In this document: piece after piece, positions 18,734 through 27,829 of the stretch
How positions within the stretch are numbered: the stretch's first letter is position 1
Layout of the letters: each line of letters starts with the position of its first letter
Source of the DNA: Pseudomonas protegens CHA0
Lineage (GTDB): Bacteria > Pseudomonadota > Gammaproteobacteria > Pseudomonadales > Pseudomonadaceae
NCBI RefSeq assembly: GCF_000397205.1
Contig: NC_021237.1
Span: 6,517,001-6,581,000, forward strand
Length of the DNA: 64,000 nt
Direction of reading: 5' to 3'
The notes under the pieces: model-generated
Databases searched by the model: none
What the model saw: the letters and a program-made list of their open reading frames with translations, nothing else
What the model was told of the DNA's origin: nothing
Program-made: the position numbers and the translations under genes

Positions 18734-20110
18734 ATGTCGGTACCCCCGCGTGCCGTTCAGCTCAACGAAGCGAACGCGTTCCTTAAGGAACATCCTGAGG
18801 TTCTGTACGTTGACCTTCTGATTGCGGATATGAATGGTGTGGTGCGCGGCAAGCGCATCGAACGCACCAGCCTCCACAAGGTTTACGAGAAAGGCATCAA
18901 CCTGCCGGCCTCCCTGTTTGCCCTGGATATCAATGGCTCTACGGTGGAAAGCACCGGCCTGGGTCTGGATATCGGCGACGCCGACCGGATCTGCTATCCA
19001 ATCCCCGATACCCTGTGCAACGAACCCTGGCAGAAGCGCCCTACCGCGCAATTGCTGATGACCATGCACGAACTCGAAGGCGACCCCTTCTTTGCCGATC
19101 CACGGGAAGTCCTGCGCCAGGTGGTGACCAAGTTCGACGAACTGGGCCTGACCATCTGCGCTGCTTTCGAGCTGGAGTTCTACCTGATCGACCAGGAGAA
19201 CGTGAACGGCCGGCCACAGCCACCACGCTCGCCGATTTCCGGCAAGCGCCCGCACTCCACCCAGGTCTACCTGATCGACGACCTCGACGAATACGTCGAC
19301 TGCCTGCAGGACATCCTGGAAGGTGCCAAGGAACAAGGCATCCCGGCCGACGCCATCGTCAAGGAAAGTGCCCCGGCACAATTCGAAGTCAACCTGCACC
19401 ACGTGGCCGACCCGATCAAGGCCTGCGACTACGCGGTCCTGCTCAAGCGCCTGATCAAGAACATCGCCTACGACCATGAGATGGACACCACCTTCATGGC
19501 CAAGCCTTACCCGGGCCAGGCGGGCAACGGTCTGCACGTTCACATTTCGGTTCTGGACAAAGATGGCAAGAACATCTTCGCCAGCGAGGATCCCGAGCAG
19601 AACGCCGCACTGCGTCACGCGATCGGCGGTGTGCTCGAGACCCTACCGGCGCAGATGGCCTTCCTCTGCCCGAACGTCAACTCCTATCGCCGTTTCGGCG
19701 CGCAGTTCTATGTGCCGAACTCGCCGAGCTGGGGCCTGGACAACCGTACCGTGGCCATTCGCGTCCCCACCGGCTCGGCCGATGCAGTGCGCATCGAACA
19801 CCGGGTCGCCGGCGCCGACGCCAACCCCTACCTGCTGATGGCTTCGGTCCTGGCGGGCGTGCACCACGGCCTGACCAACAAGATCGAGCCGGGGGCGCCT
19901 ACCGAAGGCAACTCCTACGAGCAGAACGAGCAGAGCCTGCCGAACAACCTGCGTGATGCCCTGCGCGAGTTGGACGACAGCGAAGTCATGGCCAAGTACA
20001 TCGATCCGAAATACATCGATATCTTCGTCGCTTGTAAGGAAAGTGAGCTGGAGGAGTTCGAACACTCCATCTCCGACCTCGAGTACAACTGGTACCTGCA
20101 CACCGTGTAA
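18734..20110 (+). CDS. spuI: Gamma-glutamylpolyamine synthetase SpuI (glutamine synthetase family)
   Basis: A 458-aa glutamine synthetase-family enzyme. It has FELEFYLID at the ATP/metal site, GNGLHVHISVLD, and RIEHRVAGADANPYLLMASVL. The two paralogues SpuI and SpuB in one locus suggest division of labour between polyamines. In P. aeruginosa SpuI acts on spermidine/putrescine. It is followed by a strong terminator. Confidence 0.9.
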   Translation: MSVPPRAVQLNEANAFLKEHPEVLYVDLLIADMNGVVRGKRIERTSLHKVYEKGINLPASLFALDINGSTVESTGLGLDIGDADRICYPIPDTLCNEPWQKRPTAQLLMTMHELEGDPFFADPREVLRQVVTKFDELGLTICAAFELEFYLIDQENVNGRPQPPRSPISGKRPHSTQVYLIDDLDEYVDCLQDILEGAKEQGIPADAIVKESAPAQFEVNLHHVADPIKACDYAVLLKRLIKNIAYDHEMDTTFMAKPYPGQAGNGLHVHISVLDKDGKNIFASEDPEQNAALRHAIGGVLETLPAQMAFLCPNVNSYRRFGAQFYVPNSPSWGLDNRTVAIRVPTGSADAVRIEHRVAGADANPYLLMASVLAGVHHGLTNKIEPGAPTEGNSYEQNEQSLPNNLRDALRELDDSEVMAKYIDPKYIDIFVACKESELEEFEHSISDLEYNWYLHTV

Positions 20111-20130
20111 GCGCCAGCTGCATTGAAGAA

Positions 20131-20163
20131 CGCCGCCGGGTTCATCCCGGCGGCGTTTTTTTT
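20131..20163 (+). terminator. Rho-independent terminator after spuI
   Basis: CGCCGCCGGG and CCCGGCGGCG (10-bp perfect stem, loop TTCAT) are followed by a run of eight T, 20 bp after the spuI stop. Confidence 0.95.
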
Positions 20164-20251
20164 ATGCCCGTGATTCGGATGCGCCCAGGCTGCGGCTACA
20201 GGGACAACGGCCCACTCGCGTACAATGCCCGCTGCCCTGTAGGAGAGACTG

Positions 20252-20890
20252 ATGACGCGCACCGCCCCGCTTCGCAAACCCCGTGCACGCAGCCAGGCCC
20301 GGATCGACTCCATACTCGACGCCGCACGGACCCTGCTGGCAGCCGAGGGCGTGGCCAGCCTGTCGATCTACAGCGTGGCCGACAAGGCGCAGATCCCGCC
20401 ATCCTCGGTCTATCACTTCTTCGCCAGCGTCCCGGCCCTGCTGGAAGCCCTTACCGCCGATGTCCACGCGGCGTTCCGCGCCTGCCTGCTGGAACCTATC
20501 GACCATGAGCGGCTCAGCAGCTGGCGCGATCTGTCACGCCTGGTGGAGCAACGCATGCTCGACATCTACGGCGAGGACGCGGCGGCCCGCCAACTGATCC
20601 TCGCCCAGCACGGCCTGACCGAAGTCACCCAGGCCGACCGCCAGCACGACATCGAGCTGGGGGACCTGATGCACAAGCTGTTCGATCATCATTTCGAGTT
20701 GCCGACGCTGCCCGTCGATGTGGACGTGTTCGCCCTGGCCATGGAGCTGGGAGATCGGGTGTATGCCCGCTCCGTGCAGCAGCACGGGCAGATCACCACG
20801 CGCATGGCCGAGGAAGGCATGCGCGTCTTCGATGCCTACCTGGGCCTGTACCTGCCGCCCTACCTGGCCAAGCGCCCCACCCCACCCTGA
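20252..20890 (+). CDS. TetR-family transcriptional regulator
   Basis: A 212-aa regulator with an N-terminal TetR HTH (about residues 15-62: ARIDSILDAARTLLAAEGVA, then SVADKAQIPPSSVYHFFAS). The C-terminal ligand domain has no recognised signature. Its place next to the spu genes suggests amine or agmatine-related control (P. aeruginosa has the TetR regulator AguR at the comparable position), but the aguAB genes are not here. An AGGAGAG ribosome site precedes the ATG. Confidence 0.8.
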   Translation: MTRTAPLRKPRARSQARIDSILDAARTLLAAEGVASLSIYSVADKAQIPPSSVYHFFASVPALLEALTADVHAAFRACLLEPIDHERLSSWRDLSRLVEQRMLDIYGEDAAARQLILAQHGLTEVTQADRQHDIELGDLMHKLFDHHFELPTLPVDVDVFALAMELGDRVYARSVQQHGQITTRMAEEGMRVFDAYLGLYLPPYLAKRPTPP

Positions 20891-20898
20891 ACGCCGGT

Positions 20899-21816
20899 TC
20901 AGGCCTGACGCAGCAGCAACCGGTCGATGCTGTGGTCCGCCGACTTGTGGATGATCAGGTTGGCTCGCTCCCGAGTCGGCAGGATGTTTTCAACCAGGTT
21001 CTTCAGGTTGACCCGGTCCCAGGTATCGGAGGCCACTGACAGCGCCTCGGAATCGGACAGGCCCTTGTACTTGTTGAAGTAGGAATCCCCCGACTGGAAG
21101 GCAGTGTTCTTCAGGTAGACGAACCGCTCCAGGTACCAGGTCTTGATGGTCGCTTCGGGAGCGTCGACATAGATCGAGAAGTCGATGAAATCCAGGGCGT
21201 TCAGGCCCTCGCCCTGCTCCCCCTGCAACACATTCAAGCCTTCCAGGATGATGATGTCCGGCGCCTCCACCGACTGCGCCTCATCGGCCAGGATGTCGTA
21301 GCGCACATGGGAATAGATGGGAATCCGCGCCGCTTCGCCACGGCGGCACACCGCCTGGAGAAAATCCAAGAACAGCGGCTCGTCATAGGACTCTGGAAAG
21401 CCCTTGCGGTGCAGGATGTTTTTTTCCTGCAGGGTGGCCAGCGGGAACAGGAACGAATCCGTGGTCACCAGGTGCACATTGGGCTTGCCCGGCCAATAGG
21501 CCAGCAGCGCCGCCAGGACCCGGGCAAAACTGCTCTTGCCCACCGCCACGCTGCCGGAAACACCGATCACGTAGGGGGCCTTGAAACCTGTCTGCGGCAC
21601 CTTCAGCGATTGCACCTGCGCCGCATGCAAATGCAGCAGGCGCGACAGCGGCAGGAGGATCTGCCGCACTTCTTCGGACGCCATGGGCTGGGTCGGACTG
21701 GTCAGCGTCTCCATCTCGGATGGCGCAAGACTCATCGGCTCACCGGCCCGCAGAGCGGCCCAATGGTCGCGATCGAACTCCAGATACCCCACATTTGGAC
21801 CCTGCTCTGTTGTCAT
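20899..21816 (-). CDS. coaA: Type I pantothenate kinase
   Basis: A 305-aa bacterial type I pantothenate kinase, catalysing the first step of coenzyme A synthesis. The P-loop GVSGSVAVGKSS is at about residues 85-96, followed by VTTDSFLFP, KGFPESYD and the substrate/CoA-site region IFVYLKNTAFQ-like FVYLKNTAFQSGDSYF. The end NLIIHKSADHSIDRLLLRQ is typical. Pseudomonads usually rely on the unrelated type III enzyme CoaX, so this may be a second kinase in the cell. It is convergent with the TetR gene (8 bp apart) and not obviously linked to ssu. Confidence 0.9.
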   Translation of the reverse strand: MTTEQGPNVGYLEFDRDHWAALRAGEPMSLAPSEMETLTSPTQPMASEEVRQILLPLSRLLHLHAAQVQSLKVPQTGFKAPYVIGVSGSVAVGKSSFARVLAALLAYWPGKPNVHLVTTDSFLFPLATLQEKNILHRKGFPESYDEPLFLDFLQAVCRRGEAARIPIYSHVRYDILADEAQSVEAPDIIILEGLNVLQGEQGEGLNALDFIDFSIYVDAPEATIKTWYLERFVYLKNTAFQSGDSYFNKYKGLSDSEALSVASDTWDRVNLKNLVENILPTRERANLIIHKSADHSIDRLLLRQA

Positions 21817-21884
21817 GTTTACTGTTCAGGTCTTGCCGAAAGCAGGGAAAGTATCAAATCTGACCGGTATTTACAGCGCCCATG

Positions 21885-21917
21885 AAAAAGCCCCGAAGGG
21901 CTCGCACCGTTCGGGGC
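21885..21917 (-). terminator. Rho-independent terminator of the ssu operon
   Basis: On the minus strand GCCCCGAA ... TTCGGGGC (8-bp stem, 12-nt loop) is followed by TTTTT, 17 bp after the ssuF stop. It separates the sulfonate operon from coaA. Confidence 0.85.
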
Positions 21918-21933
21918 CGTGATCGGGCGCCGT

Positions 21934-22149
21934 TCACAACTTGGCGATCGATACCTCGGTGGACTTCACAAAGGCGATCACTTCGCTGCCAATCGACAGC
22001 TCCAGCTCTTTCACCGAGCGGGTGGTGATCACCGAAGTGACAATGCCGGAAGCGGTCTGCACGTCGATTTCCGACAGCACGTCGCCTTCGACGATTTCCT
22101 TGATGGTGCCCTTGAACTGGTTGCGTACGTTGATGGCCTTGATGGTCAT
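21934..22149 (-). CDS. ssuF: TOBE-domain molybdopterin-binding-like protein SsuF
   Basis: A 71-aa single TOBE/Mop domain (AINVRNQFKGTIKEI ... SVITTRSVKELELSIGSEV). It is the standard last gene of Pseudomonas ssuEADCBF operons and is needed there for growth on sulfonates; its molecular role is uncertain (oxyanion binding is typical for the fold). It lies 34 bp after ssuB. Confidence 0.9.
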   Translation of the reverse strand: MTIKAINVRNQFKGTIKEIVEGDVLSEIDVQTASGIVTSVITTRSVKELELSIGSEVIAFVKSTEVSIAKL

Positions 22150-22183
22150 GGTGTTTCTCCTGGGGTCGAAATGAGCGGCTGTT

Positions 22184-22990
22184 TTAAAGTGCCCAGCGCA
22201 GTTGCGTGGGCAAGGGTGAAACGGGTTCCGGTTCCGGCGGCGAGCCGGGCAATGACAGCACGCGGTTGAGGACTTCGGTTTCCAGCGCCGCCAGGCGATG
22301 GGAACCCCGTACCCGCGGGCGTGGCAGCTCGACGTGCAGGTCGAGACCGACCTCGCCGTCTTCGATCAGGATCACCCGATCGGCGATCGCCACCGCTTCG
22401 CTGACATCGTGGGTGACCAGCAACACGGTGAAGCCATGCTGCTGCCACAGGCGTTCGATCAACTGCTGCATCTCGATCCGCGTCAGGGCATCCAGCGCCC
22501 CCAGCGGCTCGTCCAGCAGCAACAGCCGCGGCTGGTGGATCAGGGCACGGGCCAGGGCCACGCGCTGCTTCTGCCCACCGGACAGGGCCGCCGGCCATTC
22601 CTGGGCGCGGTCCGCCAGGCCCACGGCTTCCAGAGCCTGCAGGGCTTGGGGGCGCCAGTTGCCCTTGAGCCCGAGCCCGACGTTATCGATGACCTTTTTC
22701 CAGGGCAGCAGGCGCGCCTCCTGGAACATCAACCGGGTGTCTTCAATGGCAGCGCTCAAGGGCGCGGAACCGGCCAACAGTTCGCCAGCACTTGGCTGGT
22801 CGAGACCGGCCAGCAGGCGCAGCAAGGTACTTTTGCCGCAGCCGCTGCGCCCCACCACCGCCACGAACTGGCCGGCGGGAATGTGCAGGTCGATTTCCCG
22901 CAGCACCTGCCGCGAGCCGAAGGTCTTTTGCAGTTTGCGCACCGCCAGGGGAATGCCCTGCAGCAGCCGCGGAGGTTGTTGAGCCGTCAT
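22184..22990 (-). CDS. ssuB: Aliphatic sulfonate ABC transporter ATPase
   Basis: A 268-aa ABC ATPase with Walker [21 protein letters not shown] at the Q-loop, signature [15 protein letters not shown], Walker [13 protein letters not shown] and the switch His in [12 protein letters not shown]. It drives sulfonate import with SsuC. The ATG at 22990 overlaps the ssuC stop in an ATGA; the longer frame upstream lies inside ssuC. Confidence 0.92.
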   Translation of the reverse strand: MTAQQPPRLLQGIPLAVRKLQKTFGSRQVLREIDLHIPAGQFVAVVGRSGCGKSTLLRLLAGLDQPSAGELLAGSAPLSAAIEDTRLMFQEARLLPWKKVIDNVGLGLKGNWRPQALQALEAVGLADRAQEWPAALSGGQKQRVALARALIHQPRLLLLDEPLGALDALTRIEMQQLIERLWQQHGFTVLLVTHDVSEAVAIADRVILIEDGEVGLDLHVELPRPRVRGSHRLAALETEVLNRVLSLPGSPPEPEPVSPLPTQLRWAL

Positions 22991-23775
22991 TGGGCACCGC
23001 CTTTGGCGACCTGGTAGGCCGGATGCCAGCGCAGCCAGACCCGCTCCAGGCCACGCGCGGCCAGGTCCGCCAGCTTGCCGAGCACCGCGTACAGAACGAT
23101 CGCCAGCACCACCACGTCGGTCTGCAGGAACTCCCGGGCGTTCATTGCCAGGTAGCCGATGCCGGAGCTGGCGGAAATGGTTTCGGCGACGATCAGGGTC
23201 AGCCACATGAAGCCCAGGGCAAAGCGCACCCCCACCAGGATCGAAGGCAGGGCGCCGGGCAGGATCACCTGGCGGAACAGGGCGAAGCCGGACAGGCCGT
23301 AGCTGCGCGCCATCTCCACCAGTGCCGGGTCGACGTTGCGGATGCCGTGGTAGGTGTTGAGGTAGATCGGGAACAGCGTGCCCAGGGCCACCAGGAAAAT
23401 CTTCGCCGACTCATCGATGCCGAACCACAGGATCACCAGGGGAATCAGTGCCAGGTGCGGCACATTGCGGATCATCTGTACCGAGCTGTCCAGCAGCCGC
23501 TCACCCCATTTCGACAGGCCAGTGATAAAGCCCAGCGCCAGGCCGATGCCGCCACCAATGACAAAACCCAGGCCGGCGCGCCAGCCGCTGATGGCCAGGT
23601 GGGTCCAGATATCGCCACTGCGCACCAGGCTGACCCCGGCCTCGATCACCGCGCTGGGGGCCGGCAGGATGCGGGTCGACAGCCAGCCCGCAGACACCGA
23701 CAGTTGCCACACCGCCAACAACAGCAGCGGCAGGCCCCAGGGCGCCAGACGCTGCACTATGCGTTGTCCGTTCAT
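22987..23775 (-). CDS. ssuC: Aliphatic sulfonate ABC transporter permease
   Basis: A 262-aa inner-membrane permease with about six helices and an EAA-type loop ([30 protein letters not shown], given in part). It forms the channel for sulfonate import with SsuB. It starts 9 bp after the ssuD stop and overlaps ssuB by 4 nt. Confidence 0.92.
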   Translation of the reverse strand: MNGQRIVQRLAPWGLPLLLLAVWQLSVSAGWLSTRILPAPSAVIEAGVSLVRSGDIWTHLAISGWRAGLGFVIGGGIGLALGFITGLSKWGERLLDSSVQMIRNVPHLALIPLVILWFGIDESAKIFLVALGTLFPIYLNTYHGIRNVDPALVEMARSYGLSGFALFRQVILPGALPSILVGVRFALGFMWLTLIVAETISASSGIGYLAMNAREFLQTDVVVLAIVLYAVLGKLADLAARGLERVWLRWHPAYQVAKGGAQ

Positions 23776-23784
23776 GGTCGCACC

Positions 23785-24933
23785 TCAGCTCTGGGACACG
23801 GCTTTGGGAATGATGTCGTTGGCGACCATTTCCCCGAACGGGCTGACGTAACCCGCCGCCTCAGGCAGCTTGGGACGTTCGATGTCCAGGTGCGGGAACA
23901 GCAGTTCGGCCACCCGGTAGGCCTCTTCCAGGTGCGGATAGCCGGAGAAGATGAAGGTGTCGATGCCCAGGTCCGCATACTCCTGCATGCGGGCCGCCAC
24001 GGTCGGGCCGTCGCCCACCAAGGCCGTACCGGCACCGCCGCGCACCAGGCCGACCCCTGCCCAGAGGTTGGGGCTGACTTCCAACTGGTCGCGACGGCCG
24101 CCATGCAAGGCGGCCATGCGCTGCTGGCCTACGGAATCGAAGCGCGCCAGGGACGCCTGGGCCCGGGCGATGGTGTCGTCGTCCAGATGGGAAATCAGCC
24201 GCTCGGCAGCCTGCCAGGCCTCGGCGTTGGTTTCCCGCACAATCACGTGCAGGCGGATGCCGAAGCGTACGGTACGCCCGAGTTTGGCGGCCTTGTCCCG
24301 CACCTGCTGGATCTTCTCGGCCACCGCGGCCGGCGGCTCGCCCCAGGTCAGGACCATCTCCACCTGCTCGGCAGCCAAGTCCTGGGCAGCTTCCGAGGAG
24401 CCACCAAAGTACAGCGGCGGACGGGGTTGCTGCAGCGGCGGATAGAGCAGCTTGGCGCCCTTCACGCTGATGTGCTGGCCGTCGTAGTCCACGGTTTCAC
24501 CTTCCAGCACCCGGCGCCAAATACGGGTGAACTCCACCGAAGCCTGGTAGCGCTCCTCATGGTCGAGGAACAGGCCGTCGCCGGCCAGTTCGTCCGGATC
24601 CCCCCCGGTCACCAGGTTGAACAGCGCCCGGCCGCCGGACAACCGGTCCAGGGTCGCTGCCTGGCGCGCCGCTACCGTCGGGGAGATGATCCCCGGGCGC
24701 AGGGCCACGAGGAACTTCAGACGCTGGGTCACCGGGATCAGCGACGCCGCCACCAGCCAGGAGTCCTCGCAGGAGCGTCCGGTGGGGATCAGCACGCCGC
24801 CGAACCCCAGGCGATCGGCAGCCTGGGCGATCTGCTGCAGGTAAGCATGATCGACGGCGCGAGCGCCTTCGGCGGTGCCAAGGTAATGGCCGTCGCCGTG
24901 GGTAGGCAGGAACCAGAAGATATTGAGGCTCAT
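23785..24933 (-). CDS. ssuD: FMNH2-dependent alkanesulfonate monooxygenase
   Basis: A 382-aa luciferase-like TIM-barrel flavoprotein ([63 protein letters not shown]). It uses reduced FMN from SsuE and O2 to release sulfite and an aldehyde from alkanesulfonates. Length and motifs match SsuD. It lies in the ssu operon after ssuA. Confidence 0.95.
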   Translation of the reverse strand: MSLNIFWFLPTHGDGHYLGTAEGARAVDHAYLQQIAQAADRLGFGGVLIPTGRSCEDSWLVAASLIPVTQRLKFLVALRPGIISPTVAARQAATLDRLSGGRALFNLVTGGDPDELAGDGLFLDHEERYQASVEFTRIWRRVLEGETVDYDGQHISVKGAKLLYPPLQQPRPPLYFGGSSEAAQDLAAEQVEMVLTWGEPPAAVAEKIQQVRDKAAKLGRTVRFGIRLHVIVRETNAEAWQAAERLISHLDDDTIARAQASLARFDSVGQQRMAALHGGRRDQLEVSPNLWAGVGLVRGGAGTALVGDGPTVAARMQEYADLGIDTFIFSGYPHLEEAYRVAELLFPHLDIERPKLPEAAGYVSPFGEMVANDIIPKAVSQS

Positions 24934-24957
24934 GGAGTTGTCTCCTAAGGGGTCGAA

Positions 24958-25923
24958 TTACGGTGCTTTGGCCACGGCGGCGGTGGGCGTCCAGATCACG
25001 TCTTTGATGCTCAGCGGCTTGGGAATCAGCTTGAGCTGGTAGAAGCTGTCGGCGATTTTCTGCTGCGCGGCGATCACTTCCGGGGTCAGGAAGCCCGCGC
25101 CATAGCCCTGGCGCTTAACCGAAGTGAGGGTGATGTCGGCCGGCAGGCCCAAAAGCGGTGCCACCTGTTGGGTGACCTCCTGCGGATTGCCCTTGGACCA
25201 CTCGCCCACCGCCCGTACTTCTTCCACCAGGGCGGTAATCACCTCGGGATGCTGTTGCGCGTAGGGTTTGGTGGCCAGGTAGAACTGGTGGTTGTCGACG
25301 ATGCCCGAGCCGTCACGCAGGGTACGAGCCTGTAGCTGCTGCTCGGCGGCTGCCTGGTAAGGGTCCCAGATGGCCCAGGCATCGACGCTGCCCCGCTCGA
25401 ATGCGGCGCGGGCATCAGCCGGCGGCAGGAACACGGTCTGGATATCACTGTATTTCAGGCCGGCGTCTTCCAGAGCGCGGACCAGCAGGTAATGGACGTT
25501 GGAGCCCTTGTTCAGCACCACCTTCTTGCCCTTGAGGTCCTGCACCGACTGGATCGGCGAACCCTTGGGCACCAGGATCGCTTCGCTATGGGGGGCCGGC
25601 GGCTCGTAGGCCACATACAGCAGGTCGGCACCGGCGGCCTGGGCAAAGACTGGCGGGGTCTCGCCGGTCACGCCGAAGTCGATGGACCCGACATTGAGGC
25701 CTTCCAGCAACTGTGGGCCTCCGGGAAATTCAGTCCACTGCACCTCGACGCCCTGCTGCGCCAGGCGCTTCTCCAGGGAACCCTTGGCCTTGAGCAGCAC
25801 CAGGGTGCCGTACTTCTGATAACCGATCCGCAAGGTCTCGGCCTGAGCTTGAACAATGGCGCCGAAGGACACAGCCGCAGCAAACAGAGCGACCAGACCG
25901 CGACGCAAAATGACAGGGCGCAT
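24958..25923 (-). CDS. ssuA: Aliphatic sulfonate periplasmic binding protein
   Basis: A 321-aa NrtA/SsuA-type binding protein with a signal peptide ending IVQAQA before ETLRIGYQKYGTLVLLK. Ligand-site features include TEFPGGPQLLEGLNVGSIDFGVTGE and VDAWAIWDPYQAAAEQ. The ATG at 25923 (GGAG upstream) gives a good signal peptide; the longer frame to 25959 adds charged residues and is rejected. It brings sulfonates to SsuBC. Confidence 0.93.
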   Translation of the reverse strand: MRPVILRRGLVALFAAAVSFGAIVQAQAETLRIGYQKYGTLVLLKAKGSLEKRLAQQGVEVQWTEFPGGPQLLEGLNVGSIDFGVTGETPPVFAQAAGADLLYVAYEPPAPHSEAILVPKGSPIQSVQDLKGKKVVLNKGSNVHYLLVRALEDAGLKYSDIQTVFLPPADARAAFERGSVDAWAIWDPYQAAAEQQLQARTLRDGSGIVDNHQFYLATKPYAQQHPEVITALVEEVRAVGEWSKGNPQEVTQQVAPLLGLPADITLTSVKRQGYGAGFLTPEVIAAQQKIADSFYQLKLIPKPLSIKDVIWTPTAAVAKAP

Positions 25924-26012
25924 GGCGCTCTCCTTTTTGCTGTGGGGTTGTGGCTGCACCTGCTTGCCCGTTGGCGGGCGAGTAAGGCGAGTATTTCAAT
26001 CGGGGGTGAGGC

Positions 26013-26606
26013 TCAAATACTCCAGCGAGCACTCAACAGGCGTTCATTGAGCAGATGCGGATCCAGCGGTTTGGGGCGACGGGCCATGGCGCTGTGGAAC
26101 TGCTCGAGCGCTTCTTTCAAGCGTTGCTCCAGGGCTTCGGCCAATTGCGGCTGGGCGCTGCCCTCGCCGTAGGCGATCTGGCTGTCCTCGGCAAAGATGC
26201 CCTGGAGCATCTCCTGGGCCTTGAGGGCCGAAAGCACCGGCTTCAATGCGTAATCCACCGCCAGCATGTGGGCAATGCTGCCGCCGGTAGCCATGGGCAG
26301 CACCACCTTGTGGCTCAGGGCCCGCTCGGGCAGCAGGTCGAGCAGGGTTTTCAGGGCCCCGGAAAACGACGCTTTGTACACCGGCGTCGCAATCAGCAGG
26401 CCATCGGCCTGTTCGATCTGTTGCAGCAGGTCGATGACCTTGGGGCTGTCGAAGCGCGCGTGGAGCAGATCCTCGGCCGGGAAGTCCCGTACCTGGTAGC
26501 TGACCACTTCCACGCCTTGCTGCTGTAACCAGCGCTTGGCCAACTCCAGCAGCACCCCGGAACGGGAGCGTTGGCTGGGACTGCCACCGAGAGAGACCAC
26601 CAGCAT
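26013..26606 (-). CDS. ssuE: NADPH-dependent FMN reductase
   Basis: A 197-aa flavodoxin-like reductase. The N-terminus [20 protein letters not shown] binds FMN phosphate and [21 protein letters not shown] is the family signature. It supplies FMNH2 to SsuD. It is the first gene of ssuEADCBF, 89 bp before ssuA. Confidence 0.93.
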   Translation of the reverse strand: MLVVSLGGSPSQRSRSGVLLELAKRWLQQQGVEVVSYQVRDFPAEDLLHARFDSPKVIDLLQQIEQADGLLIATPVYKASFSGALKTLLDLLPERALSHKVVLPMATGGSIAHMLAVDYALKPVLSALKAQEMLQGIFAEDSQIAYGEGSAQPQLAEALEQRLKEALEQFHSAMARRPKPLDPHLLNERLLSARWSI

Positions 26607-26755
26607 GCAGAGAATTCCTTGAACGAAGAAAGCGATTCGCGGGATGCGATCTCGCCGAATTGGAGAGACCTTAACAGCCTATTTTTATATCCATAAATCT
26701 TATTTATTCATTTGTTTATTCATTAAAAATATATAAGGAAGTATTTTCCGCAGGC

Positions 26756-26780
26756 AAAAAAATAGGCCGTCGGAACGGCC
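26756..26780 (-). terminator. Rho-independent terminator downstream of lsfA
   Basis: On the minus strand GGCCGT-TCCG-ACGGCC is followed by TATTTTTTT. It lies about 140 bp beyond the lsfA stop, with a REP pair between. Confidence 0.8.
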
Positions 26781-26821
26781 TTAAAACCCCTGCTTTATGG
26801 ATCTGTTGCTCCTGCGTGCTT

Positions 26822-26906
26822 CGTAGGAGCGGGCTTGCCCGCGAAAGGGTCCGCGAAACTTGCGCCAGCCTCACGACCGCCTTTGTCGGCAAGCGAGCTC
26901 CTACGG
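26822..26906. repeat. REP pair (inverted)
   Basis: The left unit CGTAGGAGCGGGCTTGCCCG (from 26822) faces a right unit ending GGCAAGCGAGCTCCTACGG (about 26887-26906). This is the common Pseudomonas REP form, placed right after the lsfA stop. Confidence 0.8.
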
Positions 26907-26917
26907 CGGTTGGTGTA

Positions 26918-27556
26918 TCAGCGGTTGGGTTGCGGCGTCAGGCGCAGATAGGGCTTCACTGCACGATAGCCCTTGGGAAAGCGACGCTTGATCTCTTCCT
27001 CGTCCTTGAGCGAAGGCACGATCACCACTTCGTCACCGTCCTGCCAGTTGGCCGGGGTGGCCACCTTGTAGTTGTCGGTGAGTTGCAGCGAATCGATTAC
27101 CCGCAGGATTTCGTGGAAGTTGCGCCCGGTGCTGGCCGGGTAGGTGATGGTCAGGCGAATCTTCTTGTTCGGGTCGATGACAAACAGCGAGCGTACGGTC
27201 AGGGTGTCGTTGGCATTGGGGTGGATCAGGTCATAGAGGTCCGAGACCTTGCGATCGGCATCCGCCAGGATCGGGAAGTTGACCCGGGTGTTCTGGGTCT
27301 CGTTGATGTCTTCGATCCACTTGTGATGGGAGTCCACCGGGTCCACCGAGAGGGCAATGGCCTTCACCCCGCGTTGAGCGAATTCGTCCTTGAGCTTGGC
27401 GGTAAAGCCCAACTCGGTGGTGCATACCGGCGTGAAGTCCGCCGGATGGGAAAACAGCACGCCCCAGCTATCGCCCAGCCACTCGTGGAAACGAATCTTG
27501 CCGGCACTGGAATCCTGTTCGAAGTCGGGGGCGATGTCGCCCAGTCTGAGGCTCAT
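26918..27556 (-). CDS. lsfA: 1-Cys peroxiredoxin LsfA
   Basis: A 212-aa peroxiredoxin of the Prx6 (1-Cys) class. The peroxidatic Cys45 sits in PADFTPVCTTELG and is the only cysteine in the protein. It reduces hydrogen and organic peroxides. The C-terminal extension (KRRFPKGYRAVKPYLRLTPQ) is typical. Pseudomonas lsfA was named for induction under sulfur limitation and often neighbours ssu genes, as here, but it has its own terminator. Confidence 0.92.
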   Translation of the reverse strand: MSLRLGDIAPDFEQDSSAGKIRFHEWLGDSWGVLFSHPADFTPVCTTELGFTAKLKDEFAQRGVKAIALSVDPVDSHHKWIEDINETQNTRVNFPILADADRKVSDLYDLIHPNANDTLTVRSLFVIDPNKKIRLTITYPASTGRNFHEILRVIDSLQLTDNYKVATPANWQDGDEVVIVPSLKDEEEIKRRFPKGYRAVKPYLRLTPQPNR

Positions 27557-27787
27557 GGGTGCTGCTCCTGTGAGTGCGTGATGAAGCTACTCTGCCTGCA
27601 CGGGAGACTATTTAAAAAGAATATATATCGATTTATTAATAACTGAATTGAATATTAAAAATCTCTTCACTGGACTCGCGGACAAGCGAAGACCACCCTT
27701 CTCAACAAGGTTCGAGAAGGCCTTGAGTAGCTGTAAAAAGAGGGGGATTCAGGAAGGGCTCACGGGGGTGGGCCTGACTTGAAACAA

Positions 27788-27822
27788 CACCTCGCCCGGC
27801 ATTGCGCCGGGCGAGGCTTTAT
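27788..27822 (-). terminator. Probable terminator after the OprD-family porin gene
   Basis: CCTCGCCCGGC and GCCGGGCGAGG form an 11-bp stem with a short loop. On the minus strand it is followed by TGTTGTTT, only moderately T-rich. It lies just after the porin stop. Confidence 0.65.
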
Positions 27823-27829
27823 CACGCTA

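Larger units (their letters stand above)
26607..26917. other. Spacer between ssuE and lsfA: AT-rich promoter zone, terminator and REP pair
   Basis: The 311-bp gap holds three things. Next to ssuE (about 26664-26750) is an AT-rich stretch, probably the ssu promoter region, which in Pseudomonas responds to sulfate starvation; I could not place a promoter exactly. A terminator for lsfA lies at 26756-26780, and a REP pair at 26822-26906. No coding sequence is seen. Confidence 0.6.

Noticed and set aside
22792..24948. 718-codon open frame antisense to ssuC and ssuD
   Set aside because: Spans three real ssu genes on the other strand, His/Gln/Arg-rich without any family motif.
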